Made by a program: the position numbers and the translations under genes. The notes below the pieces were generated by a model that made no database searches, was not told where the DNA came from, and saw nothing but the letters and a program-made list of their open reading frames with translations. Positions 21,001 through 27,806 of a stretch of DNA of 64,000 nucleotides are shown here, one piece after another. Positions within the stretch are counted from its first letter, which is position 1; every line of letters starts with the position of its first letter. This DNA is from Chitinophaga varians (GTDB taxonomy: Bacteria; Bacteroidota; Bacteroidia; Chitinophagales; Chitinophagaceae), in NCBI RefSeq assembly GCF_012641275.1, contig NZ_JABAIA010000002.1:1116001-1180000 (forward strand). Reading direction: 5' to 3'.

Positions 21001-23044
21001 CTGGAAAGCAGTGCGCAATGGCACCGCCGTGATCAAAAGCCCGGCATCCGGTACCGGCAATAACATTACACTGACCGGTGATATACCGGCCGGCAGCGGA
21101 AACAGTATAGTCGTTACCGTTACCGGCAATGTGGCAGCCAACGCGAGTGGCAGTATTGTCAATACCGCCACCGTGACGCCGGCTGAAACCGGCTCCACGC
21201 CTGAATCTTCCACCGTTACCACCCGGCTGGTGACACAGTCGGCAGTGAGGATCAGCAAAACCGGTCCGGCCACTATGATACGCGGCGACCAGGTGACCTA
21301 CGTCATCAGCGTCATCAACAGCGGCCCGAGTGATGCTATCAATGTGGATATTACCGACCTGATACCGTCTGTGCTCACCAACGTCACCTGGAGCGCAGCG
21401 CCGTTCCGCAGCACGGTCATCAACAGCGGCGCTACCGGTAGCGGCAGCAATGTGAAAGTAAATGTGAATATGCCGGCAGCAGATACCAGCGGCCTGACCA
21501 TCCAGGTGAAGGGCACGGTGGCACAGAATGCGCCTTCCGGCAGTGTCAGCAACACCGCCCACGCCATACTTAATAATATGGGAGGCAAAGATGTTCCTTC
21601 CAATACAGTGGTAAGCAACATCGGCAGCGCTACTGACCTGATCATGGTGAAAACAGGCCCGATGGAAGTGTTTACCGGCAGCCAGGCTATCTACCAACTG
21701 ACCATCAGCAACGACGGACCGTCTAACGCTGATAATGCAACGGTAACGGATATACTGCCTGCGGCTTTAACACAACCGGCGGTGACAGTACTGTCTGTGT
21801 CCGGCGGCGCGGCCAATGTACAAACGGCGTTAAATGGCAATACCATGAATGCTACGCTGGGCACTTTCCCGGTTGGCGCTAAAGTGGTATTGCAGGTGAC
21901 CGCTACCGCGACAACGCCTGGCAGCGTACAAAACACTGCGGTGGTAAACACCCCTGCGGGCGTTGCAGATGAAGATTCTACTAACAACAGCAGCACGGCC
22001 ACCACGCTTGTCCGCGCCAAATCAAAACTGGACGTGGTGAAATCCGTAAGCCCGGCCAGCGGTCCCTACAACATCGGACAGGTAATCAGCTACACGCTGC
22101 AGATCAGTAATACCGGCACCGCCGGCGTAAACCCGGTCGTAGTGCTGGATACGCTGCCGCCGGCAAGCGTTGTCAGCGATCCGGTGTACAGCAATCCGCC
22201 TTCCGGCAATATCGTTTACAACAGCACCACCCGCGTGCTGCAATGGAACGCCGGACTGCTGCAAGCCGGGGAAACCCGCTCCTGGAGCTATGATGTGACG
22301 ATCACCGGTCCCGGTAACAATGTGCGCAATATCGCTGTAGTGACCGGCCCGCCGGACGTGAGCATCCCGGATACGTCCATCGTTACCATCAACACGGAAA
22401 AATCCGCTAACCTCAAAGTGGTGAAAAAGCTGACCAGCACACCACCGTTTAGTGTGAACGATGTATTGACGTTCACTATCACTGCCACTAACAACGGACC
22501 AGACAAGGCTACCGGCGTGGTAGTGCAGGACCGTCTGCAAAGCATGCTCGGCAGACCGCTTACGCTCAATGCCAGCGCAGGCACGGCAACGTACGATATC
22601 GCTGCCGCCACCATCAACTGGCAGATACCGGAACTGGCTGCCGGCGCCAGCGCCACGCTTACCTTCACGGTGAAACTGATGAGCGCAGATGACATCGCCA
22701 ATACGGCCACCATCAGCGGTAATGAAAAAGACCCCGATATCAGCGACAATACATCGGTCATCGGCCCGATAAAAGTGACCGGGGAAGATATCTTCATTCC
22801 GAACGTGGTAACGCCGAATGGTGATGGCAAGAATGATAACTTCTTCATACCGGGACTGAGCAAATTCCCGGGCTCGGCGCTCTACATCTACAACCGCTGG
22901 GGCAACCAGGTGTACCAGAGCAAGAACTACGACAACAAGTGGAACGGCTACGGACTGAGTGAAGGCACCTACTATTACATACTGGAACTGCGCACCGAAC
23001 AAGGTATAAGAAAATACAAAGGATGGGTCGAATTAATGCGATAA
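12068..23044 (+). CDS. Giant secreted surface protein, 22 DUF11 repeats, T9SS type B sorting domain
   Basis: A single open frame of 3,658 residues. The signal peptide ends near KAQ|QCTG (about residue 48); translation may start at the ATG at 12068 or at 12101, which gives a more ordinary signal length. Residues about 49-260 form a lectin-like beta-sandwich domain (FSAWIMNINPSPGVAQPSLRFDI, LALDDIAFAACG), followed by Ig- or PKD-like modules to about 715. Residues about 716-3570 hold 22 tandem DUF11-type repeats of about 130 residues with the recurring pattern KSGPxxxxAGxxxxY, NxGPSNA, ITDxVPA, WTA, GTGN and IPAGSGN. The last 85 residues are a CHU_C domain (IFIPNVVTPNGDGKND ... YNRWGNQVYQS ... 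LSEGTYYYILEL ... KGWVELMR), which sends type B cargo to the type IX secretion system. It is probably an adhesin or surface fibre. Monocistronic, with a terminator at 23066. Confidence 0.93.
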   Translation: MKPSYCTNPAIMVKKLSICVNVQSAVSRVKQLCCVLLLLLATHEMKAQQCTGSLGDPVFKETFGEAASAVKPTLGPPLPAGITTYTYYAPGVGSRPTGPYPGQYTISNTTRGYNNIYFVDRPDHTSTDGRGFCMVVDANATPDKFYERTITGLCAGTTFEFSAWIMNINPSPGVAQPSLRFDIVDANNPNGTPIASVSTGLVPFQNPGTWVRQAGIFQMPSTTSAVILRIFSNTPNSNGNDLALDDIAFAACGPPISFGQTTGVVCAGGTGGFSVSLPAGSYSNYYFQLQKRALGTTTWANDGGVINNLGNNQYTFSVPNAQAGFEYRVVAAGGMAEMNNVSCRVVSNPAELKVIDYTASIGGPSTICYNTSATLTATITPKAGTGTPTSGFTYAWETSADGVSGWTAVPGQTGATLNTGALTASRYYRVTATVSGCSGAGASNPFRVIVNPNIVVNVGTVNPVCQGTALFGIPYTVTSGNPNAFSITSADMPGFSPVTNATLGGSPINVVIPSNVAPGTYHFTLTFTHQATGCSASYPVTLNISPTPTTATVGPNQQLCGTANTTLTGNTPVNGTGTWTQVSGPGIATFDNRQLPNANVSGLVAGTYVFRWTITSGACPPSYADLQVTEYGNTTLPDAGPDSTQYNSGIFHMQANTPSVGTGKWVVISGNPVIADVTDPHTTITIPPNTSATLAWTITNNVCPPLPDQVTITYVSRANIQATKEILEQGPYVAGQPLVYRIVITNAGPSNATGVKITDPLPAGFTAGSVTVTNTGAAQITQNNSTNTNIDVTADIPTGNATITITVSGKINSSFDGDLTNTVTAVSPVVPDPDGATATVTVPVIRRPYFEVAKSAPATAVAGEAITFGIIARNTGLGDARAAVLTDVISSKLSNVSWTATATGKATIISGATGTGNNLRIVADYPGGDTPADTGKVYISVTGTVNASATGSIDNVATVTPTETSVGSVNSNTTNTIISSTPGLVIDKSRTTPVIAIAGTPVQYVITLINNGPSDAVGTVITDAVPAAVQQVQWTATAQGSAAVTAGGSGTGNQIRVTGNIPAGSSNIITIRVSGVISADYSGTLSNTATATPAEPGVPSVSDTDVATVQKAVKLTIVKNGPATAIPGGQISYTIDVENEGPSNSTATTITDVIPAALYNVSWTASVISGTANITNGATGTGNQLSVTANMAATATIRIVVQGTILPPTNYPIRNTAVVTPSEPGFPPVTSNEVVTTVTPQAALTISKSGPDTATAGSSVSYIITVGNNGPSNARSMQITDVVPATLQQVTWTAVANGNATIASGVNGSGNNISLGGDIAAGSGNNIVVTVSGKLDPAFAGTLTNTAIVVPSESGSTGDTATKQTVVKRLPQVTITKSAVDGVLAGDSVTYTIEVANVGASDALNLVVTDVVPSALSGVQWTARAQGLATVTAGGSGTGNNVQVTGNIPAGSGNKLLITVTGKTDPGFSGNIINHATATPSEPVPPVTATQTVVVKKLPAIRITKAGPASRKAGERITYSVTVTNTSVSNADNLAIEDLVPAAVTQATWTATASGGAVINSGGTGTGNTVQLNANIPGGGSSSVLVTITGIVDPSFSGTFTNTATAQPSEAGAQPAVSAPVVTTVVQQPSLHVVKTGPATANAGENVRYLLTVTNTGPSNALSAVITDQLPALLTNVSWTATATGGAAILSGAAGTGNSLEVIANVPVTTGIVSITVTGTIPAATLAGTIKNVATADPQVSALPPAVSDTITTVISQRPRLIIQKNAPANWSAGEYIIYGVKVENAGPSDARAAVITDAIPATIINPTWTAIASGTAVISSGATGSGNQLNVVADIPAGSGNSVTIFIAGKVQTDFAGVITNTATATPAEPNVPPVSSNVSTNISRKAALKIHKTGPAATTAGNGIAYTLEVVNNGPSDANNITIKDAIPAGILNATWTATASGGASLTSAASGTQDVQVTGNIPVATGAKITVQINGKVDPDYALPNITNVAIALNDPSFATPVGDTSSVVTTINRVANLRIVKSGPANQGAGEPMQYTLLVQNDGPSNVQGARIQDALPATLLNGTWVVTGTGGVANITPASGTGNVDVTADLPAGNGILQVTITGVLSPAVVNGTTISNTGTVSLPAGSPITDPNLSDNTSTVTTVADNDPVVRIAKTGPAVVNVGDSIHYRIVVTNGGSGNITGALITDQVPADVTVTSWGAAATGTATVTGATSGNNNTISTTADIPVGSGNMIVILVDGIVNPTSNITFTNTAVVAAGTNKTSSITTTVNQSTDVSIVKSGPQQVTAGETVNYTLQIFNAGPMNAPSLVITDQVPAAITNVTWKAVVTGTGEVIGAQEIDSAGSNIIIPGKLSAGSGNYITVYISGTVGGSAASGGIVNTANVAVNGVTDYNPANNTSTVTTTVGRHTGLQIRKSGPVQAQAGNTITYQVVVTNSGPSDATGVNISDLVPATVENVSWQAVVTGAAAVTGPYSGTGNNVATTADIPGGAGNSVAITITGTLNDDFSGNVLNVASAGSSESPTVNDQVNTVVTKQSDVQLRKSGPATITAGDKISYLITATNNGPAFARGLHITDTIDSRITGVTWTTSTTGNATVTAGGTGSSNQISVTADIPANDSASVTIIVTGTLNADATNTISNTATVTSPDPQTPTVVTPPVITVVEQRPELTISKSGPQALNAGEMISYWLEITNKGLSNATQAVISDQVPAMVKQVSWSVQSTTPGTTVTSGATGTGNNVQAVANIPAGGTLRLLIQGKVDSTFSGEIVNTGIVTPAEPGNEPDSSEVETEVVLKPSVQITKSGPAALQSGQTITYTLIAKNDGPSMATNANILDAVPAAVNNVSWSAVTAGNAQIVGAATGTGNLVSLTVNIPPGASNSVTVTVNGTVSPSFRDTLNNTAIITPAENGALPDTSALVQTVITAMPKLHIQKDGPATATAGQPITYTILVNNSGLSNAVNFTVTDVVPATLTQVSWKAVRNGTAVIKSPASGTGNNITLTGDIPAGSGNSIVVTVTGNVAANASGSIVNTATVTPAETGSTPESSTVTTRLVTQSAVRISKTGPATMIRGDQVTYVISVINSGPSDAINVDITDLIPSVLTNVTWSAAPFRSTVINSGATGSGSNVKVNVNMPAADTSGLTIQVKGTVAQNAPSGSVSNTAHAILNNMGGKDVPSNTVVSNIGSATDLIMVKTGPMEVFTGSQAIYQLTISNDGPSNADNATVTDILPAALTQPAVTVLSVSGGAANVQTALNGNTMNATLGTFPVGAKVVLQVTATATTPGSVQNTAVVNTPAGVADEDSTNNSSTATTLVRAKSKLDVVKSVSPASGPYNIGQVISYTLQISNTGTAGVNPVVVLDTLPPASVVSDPVYSNPPSGNIVYNSTTRVLQWNAGLLQAGETRSWSYDVTITGPGNNVRNIAVVTGPPDVSIPDTSIVTINTEKSANLKVVKKLTSTPPFSVNDVLTFTITATNNGPDKATGVVVQDRLQSMLGRPLTLNASAGTATYDIAAATINWQIPELAAGASATLTFTVKLMSADDIANTATISGNEKDPDISDNTSVIGPIKVTGEDIFIPNVVTPNGDGKNDNFFIPGLSKFPGSALYIYNRWGNQVYQSKNYDNKWNGYGLSEGTYYYILELRTEQGIRKYKGWVELMR
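14218..22779 (+). repeat. Tandem array of 22 diverged DUF11-coding units
   Basis: Counting the unit-start pattern (x-I-x-K-x-GP ... AG ... Y) in the translation gives 22 units averaging about 130 codons. Units are diverged in protein sequence but share short conserved DNA words such as ACCGGCACCGGCAA, so the array is a potential site for recombination and for assembly errors. The last two units (from about 22018 and 22400) are the most divergent. Confidence 0.85.
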
Positions 23045-23065
23045 GTACATTTGCAACCAAAAACA

Positions 23066-23093
23066 AAGAGGCAGCAATGATTTGCTGCCTCTT
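23066..23093 (+). terminator. Rho-independent terminator after the giant gene
   Basis: Perfect 12-base arms (23066-23077, 23082-23093), 4-base loop, followed by G and a T run. It lies between convergent genes. Confidence 0.88.
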
Positions 23094-23117
23094 GTTTTTT
23101 TTACATCTATCTAAAAC

Positions 23118-23750
23118 TTACAACGATGGGATATTAACAACATCTTCTTTCACAGGTTCATAGTTGATCGCTGTGGCAATGGCCTTGAATTTTTTGGACT
23201 CCACGCCCAGTACGGCGCCTTCCGGTGTCCAGGTGTGCAAGGGGCCGCCTCTGAAAGGCAGGTCCGGTGTTACCCATAAAGTAAGCGGGCCTGTTTTGCT
23301 TTGCACGTTTACTTCCTTGCATACAAAACCGAGGATGGTGCGTGTATTGTTGCCCGTACGGGTTTTAGCCGGCTCGGGATGATCTTTTTGTATGAGCGTT
23401 TTTTTACCGCCGGTTTCTGCCAGCGCCCAGGCTTTGCCGGTGGCGCCATCTTCATAAAATGCGATCTCGTTGTCGCCCATCTGGATTTTTACATTGGCGC
23501 CTTCTTCTGTATGCAGCTCTTCCGGTTGCTGACGGCTGATCTTCGATTTGTTACCCTTAAAATACAGCACTTCCTGGCTGCTGGCCGTTTCCGGTATCAT
23601 GTCTTTATACTGAAGCTGATCGGGTTTAAGGGAAGCGTGCAGGAACATAGTAAGGTCATAGTGTATTACACCTTGTGTTTTGTCTTGTGCTGCGGCAGTG
23701 AATCCGGTGAAGAGGAAAGCGATGAACAGCATGATGTGAGTGCGTTGCAT
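23118..23750 (-). CDS. GLPGLI-family secreted protein
   Basis: Periplasmic or surface protein of 210 residues with a cleavable signal peptide (MQRTHIMLFIAFLFTGFTAAAQ). It resembles the GLPGLI family: an N-terminal GVIHYDLTMFLHA strand, a central YFKGNKSKISRQQ, then the family-typical RTILGFVCKEVNVQSKTGPLTLWVTPDLP region, in which the single Cys follows GF. The function of this family is unknown, but its members commonly sit beside a barrel protein like the one just upstream here. The ATG lies two bases after the stop of that barrel gene, so the two are co-transcribed and probably work together at the outer membrane. Confidence 0.82.
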   Translation of the reverse strand: MQRTHIMLFIAFLFTGFTAAAQDKTQGVIHYDLTMFLHASLKPDQLQYKDMIPETASSQEVLYFKGNKSKISRQQPEELHTEEGANVKIQMGDNEIAFYEDGATGKAWALAETGGKKTLIQKDHPEPAKTRTGNNTRTILGFVCKEVNVQSKTGPLTLWVTPDLPFRGGPLHTWTPEGAVLGVESKKFKAIATAINYEPVKEDVVNIPSL

Positions 23751-23752
23751 TG

Positions 23753-26554
23753 TTACTTGTTTTTGGATTTCGGAAAATGTCTGAATTTATAGATGCCGCT
23801 GAGCAGGAAGTACTGGCCCAGCGCGTTGTTTTTGCGGTCTTCGATATAGCCGTTGCCGGTAATGCGGTTAATGCCTGCGTTGTTGTTCAGCAGGTCTTTT
23901 GCTGATAGTTGCAGGGAAAAGTGTTTACCGATTTCTTTGTTGATACCTGCGTTCAATAATAAGATGGTGTTGTTATACCCGGCAGCCAGGCCAAGGGCGG
24001 AAAAGCCTTCCAGGCTGGTTTCGAGCGTCATGTTCCATGGCAGTACCACGATGCTTTCGATGCTGTAATTGAGCAGCCAGTTCTTTTCGGGCAGCCCGTT
24101 GCGGATAGCAAAGCGGCGGTTGTTCCAGGTGGCGCTGCCGGAAACATTAATGCTGATGCGGTCTGCCGGATAGTAATTGACATGTACATCAGGCGCCAGC
24201 GTGAGGATGGTGTTACTATTGGCTTCCCCGTTATTATATAGTGTATTGCGCGAATAGGTGCCGGTAAAACCCAGTGATACCGAAGAGTTGCGCGGTGCAA
24301 TGGTGATGCTTTTACCGGCGGTGAGGTTCGCCTGGTAGTTGCCCCGTACATTTACCGGAATGATCAGTTGTTGCCCGGTATTTTTATCGATGCTGGTGCT
24401 GTCGGTGACCTGGCTGCTGTACCAGTTGAACCCGGCGGTGGCATACATGGAATTACCGGAGGACGGTGCCACCTGGTTGAATGACAATGACCACCGGTGG
24501 CTCTTTTCCTGGTCCAGCAGCGGATTGCCGCGGCGTACATACAGCGGGTCGGTATTGTCTGTCAATGGCTGGAGATTGCTGACAGCGGGCGTAGTAGCGA
24601 TAGTATTGTAGCGGAATATCAGTCTTTCTTTGTTGCTGGTTTTATATTCCGCATAGGCTTCCGGCAGCCAGGCCCGGAACTGCCGGTCGATGGTATAGCC
24701 TTTCAGGCCTGAGTGCCCGTAGATTGTGCTATACTGCCATCCGGCGCCGACGGTATAACGGAAACGCTTATAGTTGCCGGCCAGCACAGCTTTGGTGGTC
24801 TGTTGCCATTTGCGGGTGTTGTAGTTATCGCTGTACAACGGATCGATGTCGTCGTATGTGCCGCTGCTGCTGCGGTTGCTGGTTTGCCGGTCGTACGTGC
24901 CGTCGGAGTAGTACAGTTGTTGCCCCAGCTGAAGGCTTAATGGCCGTGATAACGGCTCCGTATATACGATATTTCCGCTGATGGCCGATACTTTGGATTT
25001 GCTGGCCATCTGCTGATCAATGTGGCTGTCTTTTTCTCCTGTAGGAAGATGAAAGAAGGTACTGTTGGACCGGTTCTGTAAGAGGGTGTTGTTCTCCAGG
25101 TATTCCGGTTTGGCGGTGAGCATCAGCGTTCGACCGGGTTTTGCCAGGCGGTGGCGCAGTTGCACTTCTATGGAGCCGAGGCGGTTGTCGCCGCTACTGT
25201 GCGTGTTTTGGTTACCGTCATTGAGCAGGGTAGTGCCGTCTGCGGTATAGGAGCGGAAGGTGCGGTCCTGGCTGTTATTAAAATGGTTCAGGTCCGCATG
25301 CGGCATCAGTTTCAGGGCAGTACGGGTGTTTAGCGGTGTTTCCACGGTGAAGTCTATACGCTGGTTCATGTTGTAGTTGGTGGTGTTGCCGTTCTGCAGG
25401 TAGTTATAGGCCGTATCGGTCAGGCGGTATTGCCGGGCGTAGTCGTAGTTGTTGCGGGTATTTGTTTCATTGAAGAAATAGCTGCTACGCAGTTTGAACC
25501 CGTTGTTCCAGTCGTTGTTGAAGTTAACGCCTCCGAACCGGGTATCGGTGAGACCGATGGGGCGGTCTATTTCCGCGAGGGCTTCGGGCGTGCCGGTGAT
25601 TTTCACGCCTTTCATGTTCATGAGTTCTGACAACGCCGCGGGTGGCAGGTTGTTGAACATATCGGGATTGGAGCCTGCCATTTTGATCAGTTCAGAAGCG
25701 CTGAAACCGGATTTATTCACATTGTTGCCTTTCAGCAGGAGGGACAGCTGCATGTCGTTAAGGAAGCTGTTGGCGTTCACGCCACCTTCGTAGCGGTCCA
25801 TGGTGCCGGCACCGGCGCTGGCATTGCCGAAGTAGCCACGTTTCCGGTTCTTTTTCGTGACGAGGTTGATGGTTTTTGTTTGTTTGCCGTCGGCTACGCC
25901 GGTGAATTCGGCCATATCGCTTTGTTTGTCCAGTATCTGCACTTTGTCGATCATGTCTGCAGGTAGGTTACGGGTGGCCACGGCGGGGTCGCTGCCGAAG
26001 AATTCCTTGCCGTCTACGAGGATGCGTTGTACGGTTTCGCCCTGTGCTTTGATGCTGCCGTCGCGTTCTACCTGTACACCGGGCAGTTTGCGGAGCAGCT
26101 CTTCCACCACCGCATTGTCTTTTGTCTTGAATTTATTGGCGTTGTATTCAATCGTGTCGCCTTTCATCTGTACCGGTGGCGTATTGTCTTTGATGGTGAC
26201 GGCCTGCAGCTGCATACTGGCGGCTTGTAGCGCGATAGTGGCGGGCAGCGCGGGAAACCGTCCGGCAGGGACACTGAAGAAAAGTGTGCTGTCAGCATAA
26301 CCGAGACTGTGCAGATGCAGCTGATAATGCCCGTCAGGCAGGGAGAAGGTTACTTTCCCCTGTGTATCGGTCATGGCTGTACGAATAACAGCCGTATCAT
26401 GGAGGGAAGTAATTTTAACAGATACGCCGGCCAGTGTTTTTCCGGTGGCAGCGTCGCCGGTTTGTGTTTGTTGCCGGCGCTGCTGGGCGATTGTTATCTG
26501 GAAAGACAATAACAGGATGGCCGGCAGGTATATGGTACGCATCATTTTTTTCAT
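23753..26554 (-). CDS. TonB-receptor-like outer membrane beta-barrel protein with CarboxypepD_reg domain
   Basis: Outer membrane protein of 933 residues. It has a signal peptide (MKKMMRTIYLPAILLLSFQITIAQ), a carboxypeptidase-regulatory-like domain at about 28-115 (GKTLAGVSVKITSLHDTAVIRTAMTDTQGKVTFSLPDG), then a plug-like region (about 130-230) with VVEELLRKLPGVQVERDGSIKAQGETVQRILVDGKEFFGSDP, and a C-terminal barrel of the OMP_b-brl_3 type. It may transport a ligand or act as a non-canonical TonB receptor. The GLPGLI gene follows at a 2-base interval. A 14-base motif shared with the promoter region of the neighbouring histidine kinase lies 57-70 bases upstream of the ATG, which suggests control by that two-component system. 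Confidence 0.9.
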   Translation of the reverse strand: MKKMMRTIYLPAILLLSFQITIAQQRRQQTQTGDAATGKTLAGVSVKITSLHDTAVIRTAMTDTQGKVTFSLPDGHYQLHLHSLGYADSTLFFSVPAGRFPALPATIALQAASMQLQAVTIKDNTPPVQMKGDTIEYNANKFKTKDNAVVEELLRKLPGVQVERDGSIKAQGETVQRILVDGKEFFGSDPAVATRNLPADMIDKVQILDKQSDMAEFTGVADGKQTKTINLVTKKNRKRGYFGNASAGAGTMDRYEGGVNANSFLNDMQLSLLLKGNNVNKSGFSASELIKMAGSNPDMFNNLPPAALSELMNMKGVKITGTPEALAEIDRPIGLTDTRFGGVNFNNDWNNGFKLRSSYFFNETNTRNNYDYARQYRLTDTAYNYLQNGNTTNYNMNQRIDFTVETPLNTRTALKLMPHADLNHFNNSQDRTFRSYTADGTTLLNDGNQNTHSSGDNRLGSIEVQLRHRLAKPGRTLMLTAKPEYLENNTLLQNRSNSTFFHLPTGEKDSHIDQQMASKSKVSAISGNIVYTEPLSRPLSLQLGQQLYYSDGTYDRQTSNRSSSGTYDDIDPLYSDNYNTRKWQQTTKAVLAGNYKRFRYTVGAGWQYSTIYGHSGLKGYTIDRQFRAWLPEAYAEYKTSNKERLIFRYNTIATTPAVSNLQPLTDNTDPLYVRRGNPLLDQEKSHRWSLSFNQVAPSSGNSMYATAGFNWYSSQVTDSTSIDKNTGQQLIIPVNVRGNYQANLTAGKSITIAPRNSSVSLGFTGTYSRNTLYNNGEANSNTILTLAPDVHVNYYPADRISINVSGSATWNNRRFAIRNGLPEKNWLLNYSIESIVVLPWNMTLETSLEGFSALGLAAGYNNTILLLNAGINKEIGKHFSLQLSAKDLLNNNAGINRITGNGYIEDRKNNALGQYFLLSGIYKFRHFPKSKNK

Positions 26555-26594
26555 GCGGTAAAATTACCGGGCAGCAGGCGGGGAATAGGTTAAC

Positions 26595-26624
26595 GAGTAT
26601 GTATATACTCTTAATGAGTGTTAA
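26595..26624 (-). promoter_or_regulatory. Putative response-regulator site upstream of the barrel gene
   Basis: On the minus strand, TTAACACTCATTAA (plus 26611-26624) is identical over 14 bases to the core of the repeat upstream of the histidine kinase (29212-29225). Next to it is a palindrome GAGTAT-GTAT-ATACTC (26595-26610). The distance to the ATG (57-70 bases) suits an activator site. Confidence 0.5.
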
Positions 26625-26762
26625 AAAATCTTGTGAACAGGTCCTGATGGATTCAGGTTGATAAATGACGAAGCAGGCTATAGAACATGAGCCCATGTTT
26701 TTTTCTATGGCGTGTGATTTTTTTGTTTCTCCTGCGAATAATATAACCGGGGATGTAAAGAT

Positions 26763-27671
26763 TTAGACGAGTAACTTAAATCCGCGGCCACGTACGTTCA
26801 CGATCTGGATGTTGCCGTCCTGCTGGAGGTACTTGCGCATCCGGGTAATGTATACGTCCATATTGCGGGCGTTGAAAAAGCTGTCGTCTCCCCAGATGCT
26901 GAGCAGCATGTCTTTGCGGGAGGTGATATTATTGACATTGTCGGCCAGCATTTTCAGCAGATCGGCTTCCCGTTGGGAGAGGCGTCGTATTTCGCCGCCA
27001 TAGTGGAGTTCCTGCCGGGGATGGTCGAACAGGTAGCTGCCCAGCCGGACCTGGCCCGGCTTGATTTGGTGCTGACCTGGATGCTGACCCTGGCCTGGAC
27101 CTCGATGCTGATTCAAACCTTGACCCTGGTCCTGGCCTTGGCCCTGGTCCTGACTTTGACCTTGATCCTGGGCTTGGCCTTGATTCTGGCCTTGATCCTG
27201 ACTTTGACCTTGACTTTGACCTTGACTCTGATCCTGGCTTTGACCCTGGCCATGATCCGGGTTTGGGCCCGGGAGGGTTGCTGGTACGGGAGAGAAGAGG
27301 GTGCGTTTCAGCAGGGCATGAATGCGGAGTATCATCTCTTCCATGCTGAACGGTTTTTTTATATAGTCGTCGGCGCCGGCGCGAAAACCTTTCAGCACGT
27401 CCTGCACTTCGCTTTTGGCGGTGAGGAATATCAGCGGGGTATGGGTATCGGTGGCACGGATTTCCTGTACCAGTGTGAGCCCGTCTTTGCGGGGCATCAT
27501 GATGTCGATGACACATACATCGGGCCGGTGCTGGCGGTATAGCTGCCAGCCTTCCTGTCCGTCGGCGGCATAGATCACCTCAAAACCTTTCATCTCCAGC
27601 GTTTCTTTTACAACGCCGGCGAGCACGGTTTCATCTTCTACCAATAATAAACGTATCTGTTGTTTCATCAT
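26763..27671 (-). CDS. OmpR/PhoB-family response regulator with long Gln/Gly/Asp-rich linker
   Basis: Two-component response regulator of 302 residues. The receiver domain (about 6-125) has the acidic pair E12/D13, phosphoacceptor D56 (CVIDIMMP), T84 and K106 (YIKKPF). The winged-helix domain spans about 208-301 (RRLSQREADLLKMLADN ... DVYITRMRKYLQQD ... NVRGRGFKLLV). Between them lies an unusual insert, residues about 138-201, made of repeated GQ, SQ and DQ dipeptides; ordinary relatives are about 60-70 residues shorter. The start codon is 10 bases past the end of a mini-ORF produced by a 90-base tandem duplication at the kinase/regulator junction. Likely targets are the barrel/GLPGLI operon downstream and its own operon. 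Confidence 0.94.
   Translation of the reverse strand: MMKQQIRLLLVEDETVLAGVVKETLEMKGFEVIYAADGQEGWQLYRQHRPDVCVIDIMMPRKDGLTLVQEIRATDTHTPLIFLTAKSEVQDVLKGFRAGADDYIKKPFSMEEMILRIHALLKRTLFSPVPATLPGPNPDHGQGQSQDQSQGQSQGQSQDQGQNQGQAQDQGQSQDQGQGQDQGQGLNQHRGPGQGQHPGQHQIKPGQVRLGSYLFDHPRQELHYGGEIRRLSQREADLLKMLADNVNNITSRKDMLLSIWGDDSFFNARNMDVYITRMRKYLQQDGNIQIVNVRGRGFKLLV
27071..27258 (-). repeat. Low-complexity CAG/GGT-rich coding repeat in the response regulator linker
   Basis: Imperfect 6- and 12-base repeats (plus-strand words such as CTGACCTTGACC and CTGGCCTTGATC) encode about 64 residues of alternating Gln with Gly, Ser, Asp or Asn. Repeat count could vary among strains by slippage in multiples of 6 bases, keeping the frame. 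Confidence 0.85.
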
Positions 27672-27806
27672 TTTGCCAGTTCAATGGTGAATATGCTGCC
27701 TTGTCCGGGAACGCTGGTTATTATTTGCTGCCAACAATAGGCGTATCTGTTGTTTCATCATTTTGCCAGTTCAATGGTAAATGTGCTGCCTTGCCCTGGA
27801 ACGCTG
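27640..27806 (-). repeat. Tandem duplication (90-base period) across the kinase/regulator junction
   Basis: Bases 27641-27716 recur at 27731-27806 with 7 mismatches in 76. Each copy contains the 3' end of the kinase (encoding SVPGQGS[T/I]FTIELAK and its TGA) overlapping the first codons of the regulator (MMKQQIRLLL). The extra copy leaves a 26-codon mini-ORF (27681-27761) between the two genes. Confidence 0.9.
27681..27761 (-). CDS. 26-codon mini-ORF between kinase and regulator (duplication product)
   Basis: Starts ATGATG overlapping the kinase stop exactly as the real regulator start would have done. It encodes the regulator's first ten residues and then runs out of homology (...AANNNQRSRTRQHIHH) and stops 10 bases before the functional regulator start. 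It is probably not a functional peptide, but it can relay ribosomes from the kinase to the regulator. Confidence 0.45.
   Translation of the reverse strand: MMKQQIRLLLAANNNQRSRTRQHIHH

Noticed and set aside
14260..22863. Many long open frames on the minus strand opposite the giant gene
   Set aside because: They mirror the biased Thr/Gly/Ala codon use of the repeats, have repetitive low-complexity products (Val/Leu/Ala/Pro-rich) without signal or domain logic, and follow the sense frame exactly.
23045..23052. TACATTTG promoter element just after the giant gene
   Set aside because: It points into a terminator and a convergent gene with no plus-strand gene downstream.
27071..27258. CRISPR or intergenic satellite
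   Set aside because: Repeats are short (6-12 bases), without spacers, and lie fully in frame inside a response regulator.
26973..27542. Plus-strand frame with long Leu/Thr/Ala run opposite the response regulator
   Set aside because: The LTLTLTL pattern is the reverse reading of the Gln/Gly repeat; no start signal and the sense frame is a complete receiver/winged-helix protein.
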